This document shows, one piece after another, positions 1 through 10,405 of a stretch of 64,000 bases of DNA. The notes beneath the pieces are model-generated. The model was not told where the DNA came from. It did no database searches and saw only the letters and a list, made by a program, of their open reading frames with translations. The DNA is from Hydractinia symbiolongicarpus (Eukaryota; Cnidaria; Hydrozoa; Anthoathecata; Hydractiniidae), in NCBI RefSeq assembly GCF_029227915.1, contig NC_079885.1, positions 7,192,001 through 7,256,000 on the forward strand, read 5' to 3'. The position numbers and the translations under genes were made by a program. The stretch's first letter is position 1. Each line of letters begins with the position of its first letter.

Positions 1-565
1 AAGTTTAATCTTAAAAAATTGAGCATTGAGCCCCTAACGTATTCTTTTATTATTAAAGCACAACGTAGGAACTGAAATTGACAAATTTTCGACGTGATTT
101 TCCGAATAAATTTGTCGCGTAAAAGGGAATGAAAAGTTGTTCACGTTCATAAACTTTCGCGAATGGAATTGATGTTCTTTGGAAATTTTGCGACATCAAC
201 TTTCGCAAATCCGCGAAATATTTGGCACTTAAGGTAGACAAAATAGCAGCAGTTCCTTTCACTATTCTAAACACTAACTGGCGAAATACTATATCTTTCA
301 ATATTTACAAAGCGGCTGTCTCTTTTTTCAATGTCTTCCTTTGTTGCGGTTTCTTTCGGAAATTCCAAAAATAAAGAATTCCATGTGTTCCTCGGTGGGT
401 GACATTATCCGAGAAATAAAAGTTTTAGGATATTTGTGTAGGTTGTTACATGGTACGGAAATTTAATGGCGATTTTTTTTCGGTGGATTTTATCTCCGAG
501 CGTTTGAACTTAAAGGAAATTTAAAGTACATTCCAGAATGTAATTTCTTGCCGTCTGTTTTCTAG
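1..565 (+). other. Intron of the partial ABHD4/5-type gene
   Basis: This stretch precedes a clear splice acceptor (pyrimidine-rich tract, then TAG) at 565 and is read as intron. No open frame resembling the upstream part of an alpha/beta hydrolase is visible, so the nucleophile-elbow exons lie before the window. An open frame on the minus strand (53-301) lacks any recognisable protein feature and is not called. Confidence 0.6.
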
Positions 566-1284
566 GACCTGGTTTAGTAAAAAGAGCTAGATCTGACTTG
601 AAATTAAAATTTGAGCGTATATATGGTGAAGGTGATGCAAGAATTATGGATTACATTTATCACTGCAACGCACAGGATCCCAGGTAGGCCTAACATGGAG
701 GTATATTGGTTTAATATTTTGTGATTTAGTCCGTAGGCTTGTATCATACGTTAACGCCAATGCTAAAGTCAACGACAACGCCAAACTCTGATATTAAGCA
801 CATAATATAACGTACTCTGGTGCATTTGTAAAAAAGAATGGGACGTTGTCCACAAGGATCTTTGTTTCTTTGTAATTAACTTAGACGAGAGCTGCGGTAC
901 GAAGTTTGAGAAAATCTCCTGCCAAATTGATTTAATATACTTGTCTTTTTTTACAGTGGTGAAACCGCTTTTATGAACATGGCCGACATCAATCCATTTC
1001 CTTACGCCAAAAACCCAATGATAACCCGTTTAAAAGACATTCAAACATCGATTTCGCTTTTTTATGGCGAAAAGTCATGGATGGAACTAATATCGGACTT
1101 TAATTCGCTTGTTAATGTGCATGAAGACATCACAGTTGAAGAGTTAAAAGGAGCTAGTCATCATGTGTATGCTGATAACTCTGACGAATTTAACGAAGCT
1201 GTCAATAAAATTTGCGATATAAAAGAATTTGAAAGACATTATCATATTTCGCCATCCAAAATAAATAAGGAAACGTCTGTATAG
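566..1284 (+). CDS. ABHD4: Alpha/beta hydrolase domain protein ABHD4/ABHD5, C-terminal part (last two exons)
   Basis: Two exons, 566-683 and 957-1284, join in phase: the codon split AG|T gives the Ser of a DPSGETAF motif that is highly typical of ABHD4/ABHD5. The second exon contains KGASHHVYAD, which holds the catalytic-type His and an HxxxxD motif, and ends at TAG 1282-1284. ABHD4 is a lysophospholipase/N-acyl phospholipid hydrolase; ABHD5 (CGI-58) is a lipase co-activator and lysophosphatidate acyltransferase at lipid droplets. The YHCNAQ and GASHHVYAD strings look closer to ABHD4 than ABHD5. The region with the nucleophile (Ser in ABHD4, Asn in ABHD5), which would decide activity, lies outside the window. 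AATAAA signals at 1450 and 1470 could end the transcript. Gene family is secure; the exact paralogue is inferred. Confidence 0.88.
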
Positions 1285-1449
1285 TGTTTCAAAGACACGT
1301 ATAAGATTACGCTCATAGCGGTTGCCATGTAAATGCAAACTTCTACGTAGGCCCTGTTTTCGCTTTTAGATGTTCACACGAAAAAAAAGTCACAAGGGAT
1401 TGCCTTGAGCACTTGTACGAGTCTTTCCTGAAATAAGTATTCGTGTTTG

Positions 1450-1475
1450 AATAAAAATGTCTTAATAGCAATAAA
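1450..1475 (+). promoter_or_regulatory. Candidate polyadenylation signals of the ABHD4/5 gene
   Basis: Two AATAAA hexamers (1450-1455 and 1470-1475) lie 166-190 bp after the stop codon, a usual distance for a short 3' UTR. No transcript evidence is available. Confidence 0.4.
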
Positions 1476-3159
1476 ATCTTAAATCTCAGTATCCAACCTC
1501 GTCCCTTCTGGCTTTTTGTATTTGGACAGTCGTCTAAATATAAAAGGTCTAACAAGTCCTGGGAACGAGGTTGTGTCATATCTTAAGGTCTTCTACATTA
1601 AAATTCAATCAGCAAAAAGGGTGACTATTTACATGATGTTCCAATTTGGGTTGAATTTAATTTCGTAGGTGAAGTGGCCCGTAAAGGACCACTACTTTGT
1701 TTGTCACTTTGGGCATGCGCACTGTTTAAACACCGCATTTCACTCTCGTGTGAAAGGTTTACATGGAACTTTCGCACTAGCTGAAATTTAATTTTGGTTA
1801 AATGAAATTTCAGCAGAAGTGACTTTCTCTTCGCCTGAAGTAATGAAAACTCGTGTTAACTGTGAAATACACCGTAAACTGGATTGACTTAAATTGGTTC
1901 GAGCTCACTTTGGGTATCATGTAAACAGTCTCCTATGTTTTTTTAACCGCTGAATTTTTCTTAACTTTTTTTTTTACTCAACAAACAATTATATTATAAT
2001 TTAAAATGCTCCTAATTTGAATATTCTCTATTTATATTTATAATATTTTCATTTTTAATATTTATTTTTGGTCTCGTAACTTGCAAGTTTTGCGCTTTCT
2101 GTCGCCTACTTTGGACATTCGTTCAGCGGTAACGAACGTGTACGTATATAAAAAATAATCAACATAAAACTTATATTGTTCAGTTAATTTTTGTTTGAAA
2201 TATCTTTGTACATTTTCTTTAAAATAATTTTATTTATATCAAACTAGACTATTGTTCACTAACAACATAACAAGAACCTAACGAAACTTACCCGCCCTTT
2301 TTTCCTGGAATTTTCAAGGCTTAAATCTAATTTAACGAGATAGACTGTGTGAAACCGTCTTGTTTTATTTTAGTTATAGGAAATAATACCTGAATTTACA
2401 TATTCCATATCAGCTTTTAAAAGTTTTAAAGTCGCTATTTTTTATATTCCCGCCATTCGCTAGAATTCTGTACGTTGAGCTAACTGGTCATGTTCAAGGT
2501 ATTAATAAAAATTAACTTTCAAGCCGGTAAAAATGAGAACTTTGTTACTTCTCCTTTTCTTGAGTTGGCTTTCTTTCTTTCTGCAAAAAGTTGACAGGAT
2601 TAAAGGGATACCCTTTTTTATTTATGTTTTTTTACTACGCTATTTTGTATATTTTGCATACGTCTCAAATACGAATTTTTTTTTATTTATCTGGAATTTT
2701 CGCATAATAATTTAATCTGTAGTAGTCTGAAAAAAAATAACAAGGACAATGTTGCATTGTAGTGAAGGCATTTCATTTAACTAAATACATCAACAGCTTC
2801 TCCCTACCCCCTCCCGCTTATCCCAATTGCATTTAACCCCCTCTTCCCTGCAATTACTATGTAAAATATATGACACCGTCCACCACCTATAGACTTATTT
2901 GTCTCAAAAATGTTCAAGGGAAAGGGATCTTTTGGATAGTGAGCTATTAAAAGAGATTTTAAATATTTGCAACTAGTTTAATTTTTCATATATCCCAAAG
3001 CAATGATCCATTAAAATATGAGGGGCTGGTTGTCGTTAGTAGTTAAACAGCTACTAACATAAAAATATGTGAACGTTTAGATTGTGGTGTTTTTTGTATT
3101 TAAATTTACTCAAACCTAAAGGGCATTAAGCTGGATGGGGGCTTCTTTGTTATGTTTGT

Positions 3160-3232
3160 GGCGCCGTAGTTTAGCGGTTATCACTCTCGTACTTTGTGCG
3201 GGAGACCGAAGTTCGATTCCCCTTGGCGGCGA
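3160..3232 (+). repeat. tRNA-like sequence, probably the head of a SINE or a tRNA pseudogene
   Basis: The segment has a good polymerase III A box (TAGTTTAGCGGTTA) and B box (GTTCGATTCC) at tRNA spacing, and a possible 5-bp anticodon stem CTCGT/GCGGG. The acceptor stem pairs over only about 5 bp, the T stem is poorly paired, and position 33 of the anticodon loop would be C instead of the invariant U. It is therefore unlikely to be a working tRNA. A tRNA-derived SINE head is the most likely reading. Confidence 0.45.
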
Positions 3233-4011
3233 TTCAATATGGGCAATAATAGACAGGGTATATCCCTTGATATTTGTAAGGCTAGCCATGTAAAATATGC
3301 ACATCTCTCTATGTTCATGCATCACCAACCTCCTACCCGGACTTTTTCTGTTTTTTTCTTTAATGTGAATGCAAAAGCAATGGGTGTAAGGATTCTCTCT
3401 CAATAGTGGAATAATTTTGCTCTGCTTCTGTACAAGACTTTGATGTAAAAGCTATGGGACACAATTTGTCGCGATATTTTTGTTCCAATTTAGCACCAAG
3501 GCCAAATTTTGACACACTTTTTGTCTCTAGAGATGGATTGAAGAATTTCAATGAAGTATTATTTACACGAGAGATTTTATTTTGGTTTATTGGGAAACAT
3601 GATTTTCGTAAACTCTCAAACGGAATTTTTCACTAGTAAATCACACAAGATTTTCGTTTCATCTGAACAAAAAGATTACACATTCGATACCGTTGCACAA
3701 GTCAATGTGTTGCAATATCAAAAATTAAAGCCCCCTCGTCCCCAGACAGACAGACTTTTCTCATATCAAAGAGGCAAAAATACCTGAGGACGAGAATGCA
3801 ATTTAAGAAAATACGTAACCAACAAAAAAATTAGGTCAACCGGAATCAAGCTAACTGCTTGGTAGTAAAGAAATCCGTATCAAAATGCAGTACATAATAA
3901 ATACGAAACGTTGAAGAATGCTAACGTTGTGGTACAAATGATTATAAACATTGTGTTGAAAGACAATATAAGGAGAAGAGGAATGTTACTACGAATACTA
4001 CGAATACTATG

Positions 4012-4524
4012 CATTTATGTGTATCATCATTTATGTGTGTCATCATTCATGCGTGTCATCATTTATGTGTGTCATCATTCATGTGTATCATCATTTATGT
4101 GTCTCATCATTTATGTGTCTCATCATTTATGTGTGTCATCATTTATGTGTGTCATCATTTATGTGTGTCATCATTTATGTGTGTCATCATTCATGTGTAT
4201 CATCATTTATGTGTGTCATCATTTATGTGTATCATCATTTATGTGTGTCATCATTTATGTGTGTCATCATTCATGTGTATCATCATTTATGTGTGTCATC
4301 ATTTATGTGTGTCATCATTTATGTGTGTCATCATTTATGTGTGTCATCATTCATGTGTATCATCATTTATGTGTCTCATCATTTATGTGTCTCATCATTT
4401 ATGTGTGTCATCATTTATGTGTGTCATCATTTATGTGTGTCATCATTCATGTGTCTCATCATTTATGTGTCTCATCATTTATGTGTATCATCATTTATGT
4501 GTGTCATAATTTATGTGTATCATA
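4012..4524. repeat. 16-bp minisatellite, about 32 units
   Basis: About 32 near-perfect copies of a 16-bp unit (CATCATTTATGTGTGT type) run without interruption. Two positions vary: TTAT or TCAT, and G, A or C after GTGT. Because 16 is not a multiple of 3, each unit shifts the frame. All three plus-strand frames stay open and give meaningless His/Cys/Ile/Val-rich repeats of about 170-230 residues. These are not counted as genes. Confidence 0.95.
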
Positions 4525-5655
4525 CGTCCACATTGTGAATGCATCACATAAGTGTCCCGTAGCCTCCACTCTTTGTTGTATATATTTAGGGAGTTAGAAT
4601 AAACATACATTCCAGTTGTAAATTTTGACTTAATAATTGAGTGCTATCTGAGAAAAAAATAGCGAAAGTGTTATTATAGGAATTGAGTAGCTCACATTGG
4701 GTGTTTTTAGGGTGGTGAAAGGTATTGGGGACTAAGGGCTTACCTACTAACTTTGCCAGTTTGCCCATCTAGTCCCAGAGGACCTTTATCGCTTTTTGGA
4801 TATATGCGGTCCAGATATACTGCGCCGTAAAGTTGGTTCCGTTTTTCAGCCATGGAAATTTTCGGAATATTTTGGTTAGGTAAAAAACAGCCGCGGGGAA
4901 GAGCAAACAGATAAAAAAATGGGCACATCGAAAAAAATGGTGCATAATAATATTGCTTGTTGCCTTCCTTTTAACACACATGAAAGAATTAATTATTTAG
5001 TTTTAGTACTGAAGTTCCTTTTTTGACGTAAAGTTTGGATTACGTTTCATGGTGAAAAATGTTGATTGTTGGTGCAAGAAATTGTCACCCCTAAGAAGGT
5101 TCAGAATGAATTCACTTTGATATTTTTTAGTTGTTACTAAGCTGTCTCTTCAATATGTCATACTACTCATCATATGACTGTTCTTTTTTTAAAGGAAATC
5201 TTTATATAGCTAGCTAGCTACACTGAAAATTTGTCCTCCCAAGTTTTTGAGTACCACAAAAAGTGGTAATGGCCACTTTGTGGTACTCAAAAAAATCATT
5301 TTTCTTTTCACCATTGCCAAAATTAGCATATCATTTTAATGTTCTGCAAGGAGTATTAAATAGAACTAAATTAAACTTATTATCCAACGACATAAAGTGC
5401 GGACCTATACTACTTGCTAAAAAAAAAAAGAAAAGAAAACATAACAAATGTAAACATTGGGAAGTCTTGTTTGAAAATTTTAGGTGTTTTTGATTGAGCT
5501 CCAGCAGGCTGACAACAAAACTTGCTATAAACCATTAGTTCTCGTTCTTGTTCTATTTTTATTTTGTGTGTCATTCTTTTCTGTGCTTTTTGCCTCAGAG
5601 ATGAAAATGAAAGGTATTAAAACACTAATAGCATAAGCTGTATTTTAGTTATACT
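4525..5655. other. Intergenic DNA without a recognised gene
   Basis: AT-rich sequence with no recognisable coding region. It contains a hairpin at 5244-5295 (listed separately) and a TAGC tandem at 5208-5220. Confidence 0.5.
5244..5295. repeat. Short inverted repeat (hairpin)
   Basis: Arms reading TTTTTGAGTACCACAAA..GTGG and its complement pair over about 20 bp, with a two-base bulge and a loop of about 6 bases. It may be the relic of a small palindromic MITE. Confidence 0.55.
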
Positions 5656-8502
5656 GTGATAAAAACATTACGTAGCCATGATTTGAATGTGAAATATCAA
5701 ACATTGTATTTATCTCCTTTCTTATTCAAGACTCACCATTTAACTGGGCCTGTCAAAAATGACTTAGAAATGCTCTTCCCCCAAGAAATGTTTTCTCTGA
5801 CGACTCTACTAACACGAGTACTACCTTTCCTCCTGACTTTTCAAATTCCAGTTCTGCAAAAATACTAAACTAAAATCTTTTTTGCCCCGCTTGAATGATC
5901 TCAATAACTTTTACAAGACTGTACAAGAAAATATGGGTGTTCTGTTGAGGGTGTGAACTGTAGGTACTATGATACAGACAAATTTACATCATTAAAGTTT
6001 GAAAACATGAAAGCTCTTTCTTTTTTTCACATGAATATAGCAACTCTGAGTCTGCGTTTTGATGAGCTTAAAGCTCTCTTCCAAAACCTTGAATTTGCTT
6101 TCGATGTCATTGGTATAACTGAAACAAATGATGAATTAAACACTATTTCTGGTAATGTTACCACATGCATCTCTGATTACTTGCCTCAGTTCCTTATTAT
6201 CAATAAAACTAATGAAAAGTCTAAGCCACGAAAATGGAAAGTGATAGACTGGTCTAAATTTAACAAAACCAATCTCTTAAATGAAGTCTCTGCATTAAAT
6301 TGGGAAAATATATTTCATACAGGTGATAAAAATGTAAACACCTCTTCTAATAGTTTCTTCAAAGCCATTGAGGACATTTTAGAAATCCATGCTCCATATA
6401 AAACTATATCAACAAAATCTAAAACTGAACCACAAAATCCTTGGATGACCAAAGATATTCTAAAATCTATGAAAATCCATGATAAACTTTATAGATCTTG
6501 TATGTGTGCAAAAAACCCTATTATTATAAGTGTAACATCCAAGAAAGATATAAAAGATATCGTAATAGGATTGTATCTTTGTGACGAATCAGTAAGAAGT
6601 ATTACTATTCTGATTATTTCAAAAAAAACATCCGGAATATTGGTAACGCTTGGAAAGGTATAAGGTCCTCAATCTCTTCTAGTAATCACAATAAATCTAA
6701 TTTAATTTCACTAAACATTAATAAATTTATAACCACAGATCCCCTAACTGTTGCCAATACTTTCAACAATTTTTTTTCTTCTGTGGCTATAAACCTTTGC
6801 AAGAAAATTCCTCACACACCTAAAAACTTTAATCAGTTTCTAAAAAACAGTGTACCCAATTCAATGTTCCTGTCACCCACCACTCCAGAGGAAATATTTA
6901 TCCACTATAAACTCTAAAAAGTCCAGTGGTCCATCAAGTATTCTTTATAATGTTTTGAGTCTTATTAAAAATGAAATTTGCTTGTCCCTTATCTAAAATT
7001 ATTAATCTCTCATTTACCTTAGGTGTTTTTCCAACTCAACTTAAAGTTACTAAAGTCATCCCTATTCACAAGAAAGAATCTAAACTTGACTGGAATAACT
7101 ATAAACCAATCTCATTGTTATCAAATATTGACAAACTTTTTGAGAAACTGATTCATGATAGACTTTATAAGTTCCTTAACAAAAACAAGGTCCTTTATTC
7201 TCAACAGTTTGACTTCAGAAAAACTATTCCACTTCACAAACCTTGCTTACCATGATTCAAAAAATTGCTGACAACCTAGACAAAGGTAATTATATTTGTG
7301 GAATTTTCGTAGATCTCCAAAAAGCTTTCGATCCTGTTGACCATGAAATCTTATTGAAAAAATTGTTTCATTATGGCGTTAGAGGTAATGTCTTAAATTT
7401 ATTAAAATCCTATCTTTCTGACCGTGGTCAGTTTGTCTCCATTAAAGGTATTTTCTCAAATAAAGTATTTATGAAGCTTGGTGTTCCTCAAGGATCTGTA
7501 CTTGGCCCACTTCTTTTCTTGCTCTATATTAATGACTTACACGAAGCAATTAAATTTTTCCTAGTTCATCACTTTGCTGGCGACACAAACTTGCTGTATT
7601 TTATACCCTATTAAAATCCCTTGTCAAAAAAGTCACTCTTGATCTTAGATTCCTCTGGCACTGGCTCAGTGCTAACAAAATATCTCTTAATGCTAGTAAA
7701 ACGGAATGTATACTCTTTAGACATCCCTCTAAACCCATTAACTGTGAACTTGAGCATTTTTATGGGTGGTTAAAGAGTTTTTCCTAGTGAAACTATAAAA
7801 TCTTGGTGTACTGCTTGATTCTAACCTAGGATGGAAGTCCCAGATTAATTCAGTTCCACTCAAATCTAAATTATTGCTCCCAAGTCTGGGGTCAGTCCAT
7901 TAAGTTTATAAGTGAACTGAATCACTGTCCTTCAAAATTGTGCTTTTTGTCTTATGAATTTTACCAACCATAGAACAAATGCAAACCAATATTATAAAGA
8001 TTTGGCATCCTTAATCTACCTGTTCCTCTGATTGGTACCTTTTCAATTGACTTCTCTCACTCTCATAATACTCGTGCTAAGAGCCTAGGCCTCATAAATT
8101 TGCGTGCTGTTCGTACTTCCGCATTTGGTTTAAAATCCATTAGGCATCAAAGTGTCCTACCACTAGTTGTCAGAATGCCTTACCTGAAATAAGACTTTTG
8201 ATCTCTCTTGCATAGACTTAAATCTCTAATAAAGCATACATTCTTGTCTAATTATGTTTAATTTATATATACCTAAAATTACTATTGTTCACAATCACTT
8301 TCGCTTGTCTGTCTTGTTTTGTAGTGTTGTTTGTGTAAGTTGTGTGTTTTGTATTGTCCACGGTGGCTGTCATACTTCAAGCTCTGCTAACTTTGACAGT
8401 GTCCGGGGTTTACTAGAGCATAATTTTCAATTATTAATGTATTTATCTCCTAGTAAACTGAAATATATGTTTATTCGTTTTATTCATTCATTCATTCATG
8501 CA
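5656..8502 (+). mobile_element. Decayed non-LTR retrotransposon (LINE; CR1/L2/Jockey-like)
   Basis: Pieces of one LINE follow in order on the plus strand. About 5953-6200 resembles the start of an APE-type endonuclease (FFHMNIATLSLRF, then DVIGITET). It runs straight into the endonuclease-RT linker, so most of the endonuclease is missing. RT pieces lie at 6971-7255 (NYKPISLLSNIDKLFEKLI) and 7243-7614 (VDLQKAF, GVPQGSVLGPLLFLLYIND). The RT box reads FAGD instead of FADD. Several frameshifts and stops break the frame, so it cannot encode an active RT. A 3' UTR-like tail ends in an ATTC microsatellite at about 8482-8502. The 5' border is uncertain; similarity to LINE 5' regions may begin near 5880. 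It is clearly related to the copy at 55667-57323. Confidence 0.85.
6971..7614 (+). pseudogene. Broken reverse transcriptase of the upstream LINE copy
   Basis: Two overlapping frames (6971-7255, then 7243-7614) need a frameshift near 7245 to be read together. They cover the RT fingers and palm up to the catalytic box. One aspartate of the catalytic pair is replaced by glycine (FAGD). Thumb-region homology continues after 7620 in other frames with more stops. This is a fossil copy. Confidence 0.85.
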
Positions 8503-8637
8503 AATATATTTCAGCCATATTCAAATGACGTTCTTGAAACAAGTTCTACATTTCAATTTTTGCATTTTGTTGAGGTTTTGTTGTTATTTTTATTTTTAAA
8601 CATTGTTGTTTAGATATCTCTATATATATAATTTAAT
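8503..8637 (+). promoter_or_regulatory. Presumed promoter/5' UTR of DCTN1
   Basis: Only about 135 bp separate the LINE tail from the DCTN1 start codon. The interval is AT-rich, with a TATATATATAATTT stretch just before the ATG. The transcription start may therefore lie here, or inside LINE sequence. An upstream non-coding exon cannot be excluded. Confidence 0.3.
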
Positions 8638-10405
8638 ATGGCGGCAACACCAGGGTCAACATTTGTTGCTCGCATTGGTACACGTGTTGAAGTTGTTGGA
8701 AAAGGCTTGACTGGTAAGAAGTTCACTTTACATTCTATATACTATTCAATTATAAACCATGTGATTTATCAGTAGGATGGTTTGAACAAGCTTAATAAGT
8801 TAGACGCCTATGCTTGCTTAGAAATTTAAAACTATGAAATGATTGCAGCATGGAGAACATAATTTTATAGAATACAGTGCAGAATTTCCAAAGCTGTTCT
8901 TCTTATTAATGATTTTTTTGATATTATTTAACTTACCTAGTCAGAAAAACAATGGAAAAACCATCATTTAAATTTTAGCAGTTGAAGTTAATGTAAATAT
9001 TGTTTTTGTTGATAGAGTTGTATTTTGCCATAAAAAGCACATTAACTACACTTTTTAAGCATATTTTTTATAACTTAGATGCGAAAAACTCGATTAGATG
9101 TTTTTTGAATTAAAGATCAAATCTTGGCAGTCAGTGGTCATTGACTAACTGCTATTTTAAACTCCACCTTATCAGAGCTTATCTCAAGTGAACAATACCT
9201 TTATCTGAACTGACTCAATATTTGTTTAGACTAGTCTGTGGCCTGTGGAAAAATCCATGGGTACACCCAACCTTTTATACACCACATTATGTGAGTCTTG
9301 TTCTTATAAAATAGATTTAACAATGTAATTTTTTTTAAGGACAGACTTGATGCAAAGGAATTTAGTTTAGACCTAAGACAGTCTAGATCACATTGGAAGA
9401 AGGTCATTAATATACCCCACCCAACCCATGCTATCATAAAAAAACAGCCTGAATCTGGGAAAGATGTTAATATAATTTGTACTTATACTTAAGATATGAC
9501 AAAGTTTTCTGTTTTTAGACATATGTCAACGGGCTCAATGTGGGCATGACACAGACATTGCATTTCAAGCGAGAACTCCCAATTTCCCAATTTCATTCTT
9601 TCTCTTGGTTCGATAGCTTCTCTTTTATCAAGTTTTCTCTTTGTCTCAAATCTTTATCACAATAAGTACCAATGTGAGGCCTAGGACCAGCCACACAACC
9701 CTAACCCAGGGCCTTAAAAACGAAAATCTTCACACCTTGCACTGCCTTGGTTAAAATAATCCGGTGAAGGTAACACTTAATCAGCTTTGCAATTCTTGTT
9801 GGCATTCAGCCTTTACTGACGTAATTGCCAACACAATTTTTGTTATATATCGGCTTGTGTTGGTAGTTATTTGTTGATGTACAGTTACACGTTTAGAATT
9901 CAGAATTACAAAAGCTGTTTCCAAAGTCTTCTCATACCAAATTCAAAAGATTGTTTCTTCTCAACTTTGATAAAATATCATTAATTAAATGTCTCGGTAA
10001 TTAATATAGTTTTGTAATTAATTTAGGCACAGTGAGTTATGTTGGTATGACTGCATTTGCAGCTGGTAAATGGGTGGGAGTTGCGTTAGATGAACCGAAA
10101 GGGAAAAACGATGGCACAGGTATATAAATTTTTGTTGTTAGTGTTTTGTTTTTGTTTTTTTCCAAAGCAAAGGTTTAAATTTTCCTGTATTGTCTGTCTT
10201 AGTGCAAAGCAAGAAATATTTTGAATGTCCACCGAATCATGGTATTTTTGTGCGTCAGACACAACTTGCTGAGTTAAAAGATGATCCTAAGGTACAGGAA
10301 GCAATCAAATCACCTAAAAGTGGAATAATACCTCCTTCAAGTGGATTGTCAAAGATAGCTGGGCTTCGCAAGCCAGGATACTCATCACAACCTGCCCAAG
10401 CGAAG
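8638..10405 (+). CDS. DCTN1: DCTN1 exons 1-3: CAP-Gly microtubule-binding domain
   Basis: Exons 8638-8713, 10027-10119 and 10203-10405 encode residues 1-124. Residues about 12-85 form the CAP-Gly domain, with [18 protein letters not shown] followed by the GKNDG motif that binds the C-terminal EEY/F tails of tubulin, EB1 and CLIP-170. The phases G|GC and G|TG join cleanly. There is only one CAP-Gly domain, as in other p150Glued proteins. Confidence 0.95.

Larger units (their letters stand above)
1285..4011. other. Intergenic DNA between ABHD4/5 and the minisatellite
   Basis: No gene is recognised. The stretch is AT-rich, with long T and A runs at 1960-2250 and 2640-2690. An imperfect inverted repeat sits near 1493-1575 (AACCTCGTCCC facing GGGAACGAGGTT), a motif pair common in short DNA elements. 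A tRNA-like segment at 3160-3232 is listed separately. The open frames of 60-95 codons here look like chance. Confidence 0.5.

Noticed and set aside
1144-1579. Minus-strand frames over and after the ABHD4/5 last exon
   Set aside because: The plus-strand exon has clear family motifs; the opposite frames are antisense shadows or intergenic chance.
2533-2715. 60-codon hydrophobic frame
   Set aside because: Phe/Leu-rich content follows from long T runs; there is no sign of a real small membrane protein.
3911-4597. Three overlapping plus-strand open frames of about 166-228 codons
   Set aside because: They are one 16-bp minisatellite read in three frames; the unit length guarantees open frames in all three and no codon bias or homology is seen.
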